This document shows positions 34,431 through 41,781 of a stretch of DNA of 64,000 bases, piece by piece. Position 1 is the first letter of the stretch, and each line of letters begins with the position of its first letter. The stretch covers positions 434,001 through 498,000 of the forward strand of contig JARKPU010000013.1 in the NCBI GenBank assembly GCA_029975055.1, in the 5' to 3' direction. Below the pieces are notes generated by a model. It saw only the letters and a program-made list of their open reading frames with translations, did not search any database and was not told where the DNA came from. This DNA is from Anaerolinea sp. Lineage in GTDB: Bacteria; Chloroflexota; Anaerolineae; Anaerolineales; Anaerolineaceae. The translations under genes were made by a program, and so were the position numbers.

Positions 34431-34955
34431 TTATTTGCGTCTCAAGATGCGCGAAAGGAGCATCAACAATCCTCCGACAAGGCCTGCGACTGCTCCAAAG
34501 ATAACCGCATCTTGCGACTTGAACAGGGTGGTCACATCTCCCTCGACGTGCTGTGCAAACAAGAAAACGGTAGTGCTGCTCTTGAGTTTCACTTCTTTCG
34601 AGACGAGGACGACCGCCGCGGATTGATCCATGTTCACCTCGCCGGCAGCCACAAGCGCGTTGCTGAGCGACTGGTCCATCGTCACCCCGCCTTTGGCATA
34701 CATCCCGGCGATGGTGGAATTATCAAGGCGGGCTGTCTGCGCCTGCACCAGGCCAAGAGCGCTCCCGCTGGCATCCACCTGTTCCACATTCACGCGCAGA
34801 GCAGCCGCCTGGCGCATCGTCACATCGTTGGCTTCGATGGTTTTTGCGCCGCCCTGCCGGATGGTGAGCTGGCTGGCGATCACACGATTCTGAAACTGCT
34901 GGTGAATATCGCCTTCGCCGGCAGACTGATTGCTTTTTCCTTGATCGGTTTCCAT
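34431..34955 (-). CDS. Tail-anchored repeat protein of unknown function
   Basis: The 174-residue protein is rich in short beta-strand repeats (QLTIRQGGAKTIEANDVTMRQ and similar, then VNMDQSAAVVLVS) that look like a right-handed beta-helix of the polymer-forming (bactofilin-like) kind. A hydrophobic helix at about 148-168 followed by RILRRK would anchor the C-terminus in the membrane. The start METDQ was chosen because GGAGG lies 8 nt upstream of it. It lies between the ECF T-component gene and yjjX. I do not recognise the family with certainty. Confidence 0.6.
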   Translation of the reverse strand: METDQGKSNQSAGEGDIHQQFQNRVIASQLTIRQGGAKTIEANDVTMRQAAALRVNVEQVDASGSALGLVQAQTARLDNSTIAGMYAKGGVTMDQSLSNALVAAGEVNMDQSAAVVLVSKEVKLKSSTTVFLFAQHVEGDVTTLFKSQDAVIFGAVAGLVGGLLMLLSRILRRK

Positions 34956-34977
34956 CTGGTAGTCCTCCATTGGGTGA

Positions 34978-35835
34978 CTATGTTGGGAACCAGAAATTCC
35001 CAAAGTTCAGGCCGAAGCGTAAGATCAGGCAGATGATTAAGATCAACCCCCCGGCACCTATCAACAAGTAATCGGGCCATTGATATTTTAACGCTTCCAC
35101 CCAGGTTCTTTTCTTTAATCCAAAGCAGCGCAGATCCATGGCGTTGGCGATGTCTTCTCCCGCGAGGATCGAGTTCATCGTCACCGGCACGATGAGAGGT
35201 GCCACCCGGCGAATCTGCGCAAACAGCCCGCCTTCCGTTTTTTCAAGCTCAAACCCCCGTGCTCGTTGGGCATCCACCGTCACTTGATAATCTCGCGCGA
35301 GGGTCGGGATGAAACGGAATGCCAGATCCATGGTAAAGGCCAGCTTATCCGGGAGGCCAATCCCGCGGAATGTAACACCATAGATGCGTGGATCCATTGT
35401 GAATGGGATGACGAGAAATAAGGCGCCAATCGAGAACACGCGCAGGTATTGAGCCAGGGCAAACCAGAGGCGCTCGCGGGTAAGAGCGTACCGGATCTCC
35501 CAGCCGACCAAAGGTATTTTGATCTCAAAATGGAAAACAGGTTTTCCACTGCCGACCACCCCGGCGATCGTTCCGCTGCCGGTGATGATGGTGTTGACAA
35601 CAATCATAATTGTTGAAAGAATGATCAACAAGATCCAGGCACGGTGGGTTTCCTTCCAGGTAATCCGCGCAAGGAACACCTGCGCCATCGCAATGACGAA
35701 AAAGACTGCCAGCAGGCGAACATCCCAGAATAGAACGATCGAGAACAGCAAAGCAAATGACGCTATCCACCGGGCGCGTGGATCAAAGCGTTCGATGACG
35801 CTCTTTCGTGGGCGGTATTGGAAGCTGACCAGCAT
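34978..35835 (-). CDS. ecfT: ECF transporter transmembrane (T) component
   Basis: The 285-residue protein has a membrane domain of five or six helices and the cytoplasmic coupling helices of EcfT. The two diagnostic motifs are DAQRARGFELEK (about 188-199) and ANAMDLRCFGLKK (about 232-244), each ending in an A/x-R-G/C-type turn that docks the ATPases. It links the ATPase pair to the substrate-binding S component. The S gene is 64 nt upstream, with a stable hairpin between them. GGAG precedes the ATG. Confidence 0.92.
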   Translation of the reverse strand: MLVSFQYRPRKSVIERFDPRARWIASFALLFSIVLFWDVRLLAVFFVIAMAQVFLARITWKETHRAWILLIILSTIMIVVNTIITGSGTIAGVVGSGKPVFHFEIKIPLVGWEIRYALTRERLWFALAQYLRVFSIGALFLVIPFTMDPRIYGVTFRGIGLPDKLAFTMDLAFRFIPTLARDYQVTVDAQRARGFELEKTEGGLFAQIRRVAPLIVPVTMNSILAGEDIANAMDLRCFGLKKRTWVEALKYQWPDYLLIGAGGLILIICLILRFGLNFGNFWFPT

Positions 35836-35850
35836 AAGTTCTCCGCCGGT

Positions 35851-35884
35851 GATCCAGCCTCAGGCTTCGGCCTGGGGCTGGATC
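35851..35884 (-). promoter_or_regulatory. Intergenic hairpin between the S- and T-component genes
   Basis: GATCCAGCC pairs with GGCTGGATC over 9 bp, and inside this CAGGC pairs with GCCTG around a 4-nt loop. No U-run follows on the transcribed strand, so it is not a classical terminator. It may stabilise mRNA or set the S to T ratio. Confidence 0.6.
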
Positions 35885-35899
35885 ACTCATCGAAACCTC

Positions 35900-36448
35900 T
35901 TAGCGACCGGACCGGGCGACAATGGCGCTATATGCGACCATTAAGATGGGTACCAGGATCAACCCGTTGACGATGTTGCTGATGAAAGCAGGCATAAAGT
36001 TGATCGTCACCGTGGTGGCAAAGTCCACGCCCGAGACCCACAACTCGGAAAGCGAGGCCACAGCCATGCCGACGAACGCCCCGACGACCACCATCACCTC
36101 CGATTTGATGATATCGGCTGCGCCGCGGAAATTGGTGATCGTCTGGTGAATTAAGCCGGGAACCAGGCCCATCAGGCCGTTGCCAAGCCCCCACCAGCCA
36201 TAAAAACCGTAACCCGAGAGGAAATCACTCAAGGTGTTACCGATGGCGCCCGTCAAAAAGCCCACAATCGGCCCAAATGCCAGCCCAAAGAACATCGGAA
36301 TGGCCACCGCCGGCCGAAACGAGACATTCCCTGAACCCGCAATTTGGAGCATATTGGTGCCATACGAAAGCACGGCATACAGCGCCGCCCCGATGGCCGA
36401 AAATACGACCTCGCGGGTGCCAAACGCCCATAACGATTTCTTCATCAT
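35900..36448 (-). CDS. ECF transporter substrate-binding (S) component
   Basis: The 182-residue membrane protein has six helices with the S-component layout: REVVFSAIGAALYAVLSY at the N-terminus, an Ala-rich first helix that meets EcfT, and FFGLAFGPIVGFLTGAIGNTLSDFLSG in the middle, which resembles vitamin or thiamine-precursor binders. The substrate cannot be read, and its neighbours suggest a nucleoside- or sulfur-related compound. Its ATG shares a base with the ATPase stop (TAATG), and GGAGG precedes it. Confidence 0.85.
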   Translation of the reverse strand: MMKKSLWAFGTREVVFSAIGAALYAVLSYGTNMLQIAGSGNVSFRPAVAIPMFFGLAFGPIVGFLTGAIGNTLSDFLSGYGFYGWWGLGNGLMGLVPGLIHQTITNFRGAADIIKSEVMVVVGAFVGMAVASLSELWVSGVDFATTVTINFMPAFISNIVNGLILVPILMVAYSAIVARSGR

Positions 36449-38091
36449 TACACCTCCGTTACTTGATGATTGGATGAAACATAGTCAACCAGAGCTTCTG
36501 CCCGCATGAATCGCCCGGTCCGCGGTAGGAGCTCCAGGTTCAACCGCAACAGAGAAGTTGGCCGCAAGCGGGTGCTATGCAGTAAATTTTCATCGGCAAG
36601 CACATTTTCGGGGCTACCATAAGCTGCAACCGTTCCATCTTTGAGGAGAAGCACCCGGTTGGCGTAAATCAATGCCAGATCGACGTCGTGCGTGATGAAC
36701 AGGATTGCATCGAAGCCGGGCATCTGCAAAATGGAATCCATGAACGAAATGTAATTCCAGTAATCCTGCCCGGCAGTCGGTTCATCCATCATCAGAATGC
36801 GCGAACGCATGGCGAGAATGGCGGCGATGCTCACGCGCTTTTGCTGGCCAAAAGAGAGCGCCAGCGGAGGCGTTTTGCGCTCGCCGTTCATGTGCACACT
36901 TTCCAATGCCCAACCGACATCCTTCTCGATTTGTTCGGTGGAGTGTTTGAGGTTTTTCGGGCCGAACTCCAACTCGGCCTGCACCGTCGGTGCAAACAGC
37001 ATCTGAGTTGGGCTTTGGAACACATAACCAACGGTCGATGCGGCCTCCGCAACCGTCAAGCTGTGAGTCGGTTTGCCCTCAATCAAGACGGTCCCGCGCG
37101 TCGGCTTCAAAAGGCCCAGAGCATGCTTCACAAGGGTGGTCTTGCCGGCGCCGTTTGGACCAAGTATTGCGATCACATCGCCTTTGCAGATCGAAAAATC
37201 GATCTCCTTGAGCACCGGAGGGCTGTCGGGCTGGTAACGGAATTCAACCTGTTCGAACCGCACCAGTTCCTGGCCGTCTGCAGGGGGCAGGGCAGCCTTG
37301 AATGGCTGCGTGGAGGCTTTTTGCGCCCGCCGGAGGACCGCCCTGGCAGGCAGCTTCACTTTCGAAATGTCAACCGAATCATACAGGCCGCCCGCATCGC
37401 CCTGATAGATCACCTGACCCGCATCCATGAACAACACCTTATCCGGCTTGATAGCGAGCACATCTTCTACCCGGTGCTCCACAATGATGACGGAGATACC
37501 ATCATCGGCCAATTTGCGGAAGATTGCAAGCGCCTCGGCCGCCGAAGCCGGGTCCAGGCTGGCAAGCGGCTCATCCAGCAGAAGCACTTTGGGCTGCATC
37601 ACCAGCACGCCCGCCAGGGCCACCTTTTGCTTCTCCCCGCCCGAAAGGTGGAAGGTCTGGCGCTCGCAAAGGTGCTCGATATTCAAGTATTCGAGCGTTT
37701 CGTTAACGCGGTAGATGATGCGCTGGCGCGGAACGGCCAGGTTTTCCAGCCCGAAGGCGACTTCGTTGAACACATGGCTTGAAACAATTTGCCTTTCCGG
37801 GTCCTGGAGCAACGTGCCGACGCGCTGTGAGAGCTCGGTCATGCTCATGTCTTGCACGGATTTACCGAATATCCGCACCTCACCGCTGATATCGCCCTGG
37901 TAAACGCGCGGCGCCAGCCCGTTGATGCAGCGCATTAATGTGGTCTTGCCGCATCCGCTCACACCGGCGATCAGCACCAGTTCGCCGGGTTTCACCTCCA
38001 TCGAAATGCCGCTGATCGAAGGAGCCGGCCTGCGCTGGTACCTGAAGCTCAGGTCCTTCACCAACAATGGGAGGTTGTGGTCGGTTTGCAT
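36448..38091 (-). CDS. ECF transporter ATPase with two fused ABC domains
   Basis: The 547-residue protein joins EcfA1- and EcfA2-like ATPases. The first half has GVSGCGKTT, LSGGEKQKVALAG and VLLLDEPLASLDP; the second has GPNGAGKTT, LSFGQQKRVS (a variant signature with F for G) and ILMMDEPTAGQD. A linker of about 40 residues joins them near position 260. It energises uptake by the S and T components. The frame is open upstream to a TTG at 38130, which would overlap the previous gene by 19 nt; the ATG at 38091 seemed the better start. Confidence 0.9.
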   Translation of the reverse strand: MQTDHNLPLLVKDLSFRYQRRPAPSISGISMEVKPGELVLIAGVSGCGKTTLMRCINGLAPRVYQGDISGEVRIFGKSVQDMSMTELSQRVGTLLQDPERQIVSSHVFNEVAFGLENLAVPRQRIIYRVNETLEYLNIEHLCERQTFHLSGGEKQKVALAGVLVMQPKVLLLDEPLASLDPASAAEALAIFRKLADDGISVIIVEHRVEDVLAIKPDKVLFMDAGQVIYQGDAGGLYDSVDISKVKLPARAVLRRAQKASTQPFKAALPPADGQELVRFEQVEFRYQPDSPPVLKEIDFSICKGDVIAILGPNGAGKTTLVKHALGLLKPTRGTVLIEGKPTHSLTVAEAASTVGYVFQSPTQMLFAPTVQAELEFGPKNLKHSTEQIEKDVGWALESVHMNGERKTPPLALSFGQQKRVSIAAILAMRSRILMMDEPTAGQDYWNYISFMDSILQMPGFDAILFITHDVDLALIYANRVLLLKDGTVAAYGSPENVLADENLLHSTRLRPTSLLRLNLELLPRTGRFMRAEALVDYVSSNHQVTEV

Positions 38092-38111
38092 CGGTAAAGC
38101 CCCGTCTGTTT

Positions 38112-38909
38112 TCAATTCCCGCTGCTCCAATGAATTTCGACTGTGCTGCCCACGCCGGTTCCCAGCAATGATTCGGCTGAGCCATTGACAACAGCGACCG
38201 TCACGAACCCGGAGCTGTCGATCAGCGCCACAAGTTCTCCTGCCGGGCGCTCGCCGAAAGCGAGTGATAACCCCCGGATCGTCGCCGGGCCGACCTTAAC
38301 CTCCAGACCGTGCCGGCCGCGAACCATCGCGCCATCGATATTCGTCGAGAGGTTGCCAAAATGATCAACATGCACCACTCGACCAAGCAGCCCAAAAGCG
38401 GTTCTTTCTGGGAGGGGAAATTCCAGTAAAACCGGGTCCTCGATCGGGCTGCCCATATCATCGATGCGCACACCGGCAGCCAGATGCGCTGCCGCAGGCG
38501 CGAAGATGTCGCGCCCGTGGAAGATGGAGCTGACATCTTCCAGCCAAAAGGCGGGCCGGTCGAGGTGAAAGTATTGCACCGGCTCGCTGTGCTGCAGGCA
38601 GCGCCTGGCCGCGAGGGTGACGAGGCCGTTATCCGGCCCGATGAAATACTGCTCGCCAAGGCGGGCAGCCAGCGGACGGCGACGGGTGCCTACGCCCGGA
38701 TCCACCACCACTACATGCACACTGCCCGCCGGGAAATACGGCAAGCTTCGGTAGAGGAGCAGGGCGCCTGACAGAACGTCATGCCGGGGCAGATCATGGG
38801 TGAGATCCACAATTTCGGCGCCGGGGGCAATCGACCAGATGACGCCGTGCAGCAGGCCGCAGGCATAATCGGCATGGTTGAAGTCGCTCGAGAGCGTGAT
38901 CACCGTCAT
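38112..38909 (-). CDS. SAM hydroxide adenosyltransferase (DUF62), copy B
   Basis: The 265-residue protein belongs to the family of the fluorinase and chlorinase SalL, whose common members use water to split S-adenosylmethionine into adenosine and methionine. VVVDPGVGTRRRPLA (about 68-82) holds the Asp and Arg, and FHGRDIFAPAAAHLA (about 130-144) holds the His of the Asp-Arg-His set typical of the hydroxide-using enzymes. The C-terminal beta barrel begins near 170. It overlaps copy A by 4 nt and is followed by the ECF genes. Confidence 0.88.
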   Translation of the reverse strand: MTVITLSSDFNHADYACGLLHGVIWSIAPGAEIVDLTHDLPRHDVLSGALLLYRSLPYFPAGSVHVVVVDPGVGTRRRPLAARLGEQYFIGPDNGLVTLAARRCLQHSEPVQYFHLDRPAFWLEDVSSIFHGRDIFAPAAAHLAAGVRIDDMGSPIEDPVLLEFPLPERTAFGLLGRVVHVDHFGNLSTNIDGAMVRGRHGLEVKVGPATIRGLSLAFGERPAGELVALIDSSGFVTVAVVNGSAESLLGTGVGSTVEIHWSSGN

Positions 38910-39703
38910 GCGGCAGCATCTCCTGAGACTGTCACTTCAGCTCCAACGCCGACGCCGAGCACCGCACGGGCGTCTCCGTTGACGATCGAGATCGAGAGGT
39001 CATGGTCGGTGCCAATCAGCGCGACCAGCTCGCCCGATGGTCTTTCACCGAATGTCTTGACAAGCCCTTCGATCACCCGCCCGGCCACCTGCACGCGCAC
39101 CCTGCCCAGCCCTGCCAGGTGATTCTCCAGGATGTTCGTGCTGAGGTTGCCAAAATGATCCACGGCCACCACGTAGCCTTTCCAGCCGGCGGCGGTCTGC
39201 TGCGGGAGCAGCGGAGGGAGCAAGGCAGGATCGTGGATCTCGTCGCCAAGTTCCTTCAAGCCCACCCCGGCAGCCAGGTGAGCGGCTGCCGGCGCGAAAA
39301 TATCGCGCCCATGGAAGACCCTGGACGGATTCGGCAGCCAATATTGCGGCCGGTTGAGGTGGATGAAACAGGTTTCCCAGCCGTTCTGGCGCGCTTCGAG
39401 GATCACATCTGTAAAAAGGCCGTTATCCGGCCCGACGAAAAAATACCTACCGAGTTGCATCGCCAGCGGCCGGCGGGCCGTCCCCACGCCGGGGTCAACC
39501 ACGGCGATATGGATGGTACTATCCGGGAAGTAACGGTACGCGCGAGAGAGGGCCAGTCCGCCCTCACGGATATTTTGCGGCGAGATCGAGTGGGTGATGT
39601 CAGCAATCCGGCAGCCGGGGGCGATGGAATAGATCACCCCTTTCATGATACCGGGATATCCGTCCTGGAGTCCAAAATCGGTCAACAGGGTAAGGAATGA
39701 CAT
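38906..39703 (-). CDS. SAM hydroxide adenosyltransferase (DUF62), copy A
   Basis: The 265-residue protein is a close relative of the next gene: LLTDFGLQDGYPGIMKGVI at the N-terminus (the usual SAM-binding Asp), VVDPGVGTARRPLA, GPDNGLF and FHGRDIFAPAAAHLA. It should likewise hydrolyse SAM to adenosine and L-methionine. The N-terminus is better conserved than in copy B, whose equivalent reads SSDFNHADYACGLL. The ATG at 39703 was chosen over an upstream TTG because a TATAAT box at 39711-39716 predicts transcription starting at 39704, so the mRNA is probably leaderless. Confidence 0.88.
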   Translation of the reverse strand: MSFLTLLTDFGLQDGYPGIMKGVIYSIAPGCRIADITHSISPQNIREGGLALSRAYRYFPDSTIHIAVVDPGVGTARRPLAMQLGRYFFVGPDNGLFTDVILEARQNGWETCFIHLNRPQYWLPNPSRVFHGRDIFAPAAAHLAAGVGLKELGDEIHDPALLPPLLPQQTAAGWKGYVVAVDHFGNLSTNILENHLAGLGRVRVQVAGRVIEGLVKTFGERPSGELVALIGTDHDLSISIVNGDARAVLGVGVGAEVTVSGDAAA

Positions 39704-39710
39704 TGCAATT

Positions 39711-39716
39711 ATTATA
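39711..39716 (-). promoter_or_regulatory. Leaderless-type promoter before the SAM hydroxide adenosyltransferase/ECF genes
   Basis: TATAAT on the minus strand ends 7 nt before the ATG at 39703 and lies just past the stop of the MFS gene. A TTG-starting -35-like hexamer (39731-39736) is 14 nt away, a short spacer. No Shine-Dalgarno sequence is seen. Confidence 0.5.
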
Positions 39717-39730
39717 CAACGCAACCCGCC

Positions 39731-40927
39731 CTACAACCCGGCCGAAGCCAGCCAGCGCACCCCCAGGTAACCCAGGATGAGACAAAGGACACCCGTGAGG
39801 ATGAACATCGGCTGGATGCCCATCCAATCGGCCAGCGCGCCGCTGAGCGACGGCCCTGCGAACATGCCAAAGCCATACACCGCCTGGTGAAGCCCCATGG
39901 CCGTGGAGCGCTGGCTGCCATCCACTTTGGAGATCGACAAGCCCATGAAAAGAGGGTGGGCGATGCCCGAACCAACGCTGATGATGAACTGTGCCACGAA
40001 CAACACTACCAGGCTGGGAGCCAGCCCGGCCAGCACCGCTCCGGCAGCCAGAAGGGCGAAACTCCAGCCGGCCAGCGTGCGGTTCCCGGCTTTGCGGGCC
40101 AGCGTGGCCGTCAGCAGATTACCGATCGTTACCACGCCGATGCTACCGCTGGTAAGGAGGCTCTGAACCATATCTGAAGCGCCCAGGTTGCTTGCCAGGA
40201 TGGGGGTGAAGCTCAAGGTGGCCGCCCAGGTCACATATTGCGCGAGCGCGCCAAGCAATGACGGCCGCAGCACATCCGGCCGGGTGATCAGCCCGGCGAT
40301 TCCCTTCACAGAGGGTTGAACAGGCGCCAGCCGTTGCTCGCGGGCCGGCAAAACGACCAGGATGGCCACGAAGGCCACGCCAATGGCAACGAAAAACGCC
40401 AGCGGGTAACCGCCCGTTTCATTCAACCAGCCGTTCATTCCCGATGAGACCATTCGGCTGAGCGAGTTGGCAACCGTCAGCATGGCCGTGGCGCGCACGG
40501 CATCTTCCGGGGGAAAGAGGCCGCTGAACACCACCGTCAATAGCACCCAGGTGCCCGCCGCAAGCCCGGTGACGGCCCGGCCTGCCCCCAGCCCGAACCC
40601 GGTGGAGGTGGTGGCCATCACATAAGCGCCAACGGCCGAGAGGAGGAACCCGCCCAGGATGAAGGGCTTACGCCACCCGGCCCAATCGGAGGCGATGCCC
40701 AGCGGTAGGCGGATGATGGCCTGCCAGAGGCCGTACATCGAAAGGATCGTTCCCACGGCGGCGAGGCTATCGACCCGCGTTTTCACGTAAAGCGGCAGAG
40801 TGGGGACGTAGAAGTACAGGCTGGCCCAATAGAATGCGACCGCCAGGACGTAGAGGATGATTAACGCTTTTCGCGAGGAAACGGCTGCCTGCCCGGCTGG
40901 AAGTTCACCTGTGTCGAAAGCTTTCAT
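39731..40927 (-). CDS. MFS transporter
   Basis: The 398-residue protein has twelve predicted helices. The loop between helices 2 and 3 reads RLPLGIASDWAGWRKP (G-x-x-x-D-x-x-G-R/W-K type), a standard MFS signature, and the second half begins near residue 205. QAVYGFGMFAGPSLSGALAD is typical of drug or metabolite exporters. The substrate is unknown. The ATG at 40927 was preferred to the long frame from 41005 because a TATACT box at 40963-40968 lies inside that extension. It precedes the SAM hydrolase and ECF genes. Confidence 0.85.
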   Translation of the reverse strand: MKAFDTGELPAGQAAVSSRKALIILYVLAVAFYWASLYFYVPTLPLYVKTRVDSLAAVGTILSMYGLWQAIIRLPLGIASDWAGWRKPFILGGFLLSAVGAYVMATTSTGFGLGAGRAVTGLAAGTWVLLTVVFSGLFPPEDAVRATAMLTVANSLSRMVSSGMNGWLNETGGYPLAFFVAIGVAFVAILVVLPAREQRLAPVQPSVKGIAGLITRPDVLRPSLLGALAQYVTWAATLSFTPILASNLGASDMVQSLLTSGSIGVVTIGNLLTATLARKAGNRTLAGWSFALLAAGAVLAGLAPSLVVLFVAQFIISVGSGIAHPLFMGLSISKVDGSQRSTAMGLHQAVYGFGMFAGPSLSGALADWMGIQPMFILTGVLCLILGYLGVRWLASAGL

Positions 40928-40962
40928 GTGCCTGCTTTTTGATGAGCGGAGGGTAAGCGCAT

Positions 40963-40968
40963 AGTATA
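40963..40968 (-). promoter_or_regulatory. -10 box of the MFS gene
   Basis: TATACT on the minus strand, with CCTGTC 17 nt upstream as a poor -35. Predicted start near 40956, giving a leader of about 29 nt. Confidence 0.4.
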
Positions 40969-40998
40969 TCATGGGCTGCCGGGCAGACAGGCGCGTGA

Positions 40999-41028
40999 TT
41001 GACACGACCCATGAAACACCTTTATACT
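40999..41028 (+). promoter_or_regulatory. Sigma-70 promoter of the TPR-protein gene
   Basis: A perfect TTGACA (40999-41004) and TATACT (41023-41028) with an 18-nt spacer. Predicted start near 41035. It is divergent from the MFS promoter. Confidence 0.75.
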
Positions 41029-41051
41029 AAGTGCAGGAAGGAAGCCCTGAT

Positions 41052-41777
41052 ATGTCGCAAACGCGCGCGATGTTATTCCCTGATTGGGACCTGGAAGCGA
41101 TCGTTTCCAATATGAACACGGAGCGAGATGACGATTTCTCGCATGCCGTCGAGTTGATTCAGCAGGGGCAGCTGGAAGAGGCTGACAGCATCTTGCAGGT
41201 GGAGATGAGCCGTTTCCCGTGGGTGATGCTCACAGCAGCACATATCCAGATCCAGAAGGGCAATCTTGAAGAAGCGAAACGGCTCCTGCGCGCGGCGACG
41301 TTGATCTCCCAAGAGACGATCTTGCAGTTATGGGCATGGCACAATTTGCGCCGGTTGGGGAAGGCGCCCTCGGCTGCCATGGCTCAACAGGTTCTGGGCA
41401 TCGTCATTGAGGTTCCTTACCAGGGCGGCGTGGATGTGCTGGCTTCCTATAGCGATGGAACGGCACGTTACCTGAACCATCAAGGCGGGTTGATAGTCTG
41501 GGATACCTATGACGAGCAGATCACGCCGCTGGTTTATGAAGGAATCCGCCTGGCGCGGCCGATGGGCAGCTTGGAGCAGTTCCACTCCGATGAACCGGTC
41601 GCCGAGGGCGAGGTGCGCCTGAGCACGCTCACCCCGGCGGGGGTTTACATCTGGGAGGGCACTCCGGAAGACGGTTCGGATGTTTCGCGCCTGTTTGCGC
41701 AACAGGCCGCTTTGTTGCGCGCTTTGGTACGCCTGGTGCTGGACCGAAAGGAAGACCAGGAGCCGGACTCGCAGTGA
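41052..41777 (+). CDS. TPR-containing protein of unknown function
   Basis: The 241-residue protein starts with a TPR-like helical part (residues 25-105: AVELIQQGQLEEADSIL and IQIQKGNLEEAKRLLR) and ends with an alpha/beta region containing YQGGVDVLASYSDGTARYLNHQGG, VPLV-type strands and a LARPMGSLEQ segment. The latter resembles parts of proteins that report on stored tokens or resources but I do not recognise it. The ATG at 41052 follows GGAAGG, and the strong promoter just upstream excludes the earlier GTG at 41031. It is convergent with the next gene, 4 nt apart. Confidence 0.75.
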   Translation: MSQTRAMLFPDWDLEAIVSNMNTERDDDFSHAVELIQQGQLEEADSILQVEMSRFPWVMLTAAHIQIQKGNLEEAKRLLRAATLISQETILQLWAWHNLRRLGKAPSAAMAQQVLGIVIEVPYQGGVDVLASYSDGTARYLNHQGGLIVWDTYDEQITPLVYEGIRLARPMGSLEQFHSDEPVAEGEVRLSTLTPAGVYIWEGTPEDGSDVSRLFAQQAALLRALVRLVLDRKEDQEPDSQ

Positions 41778-41781
41778 GGCG

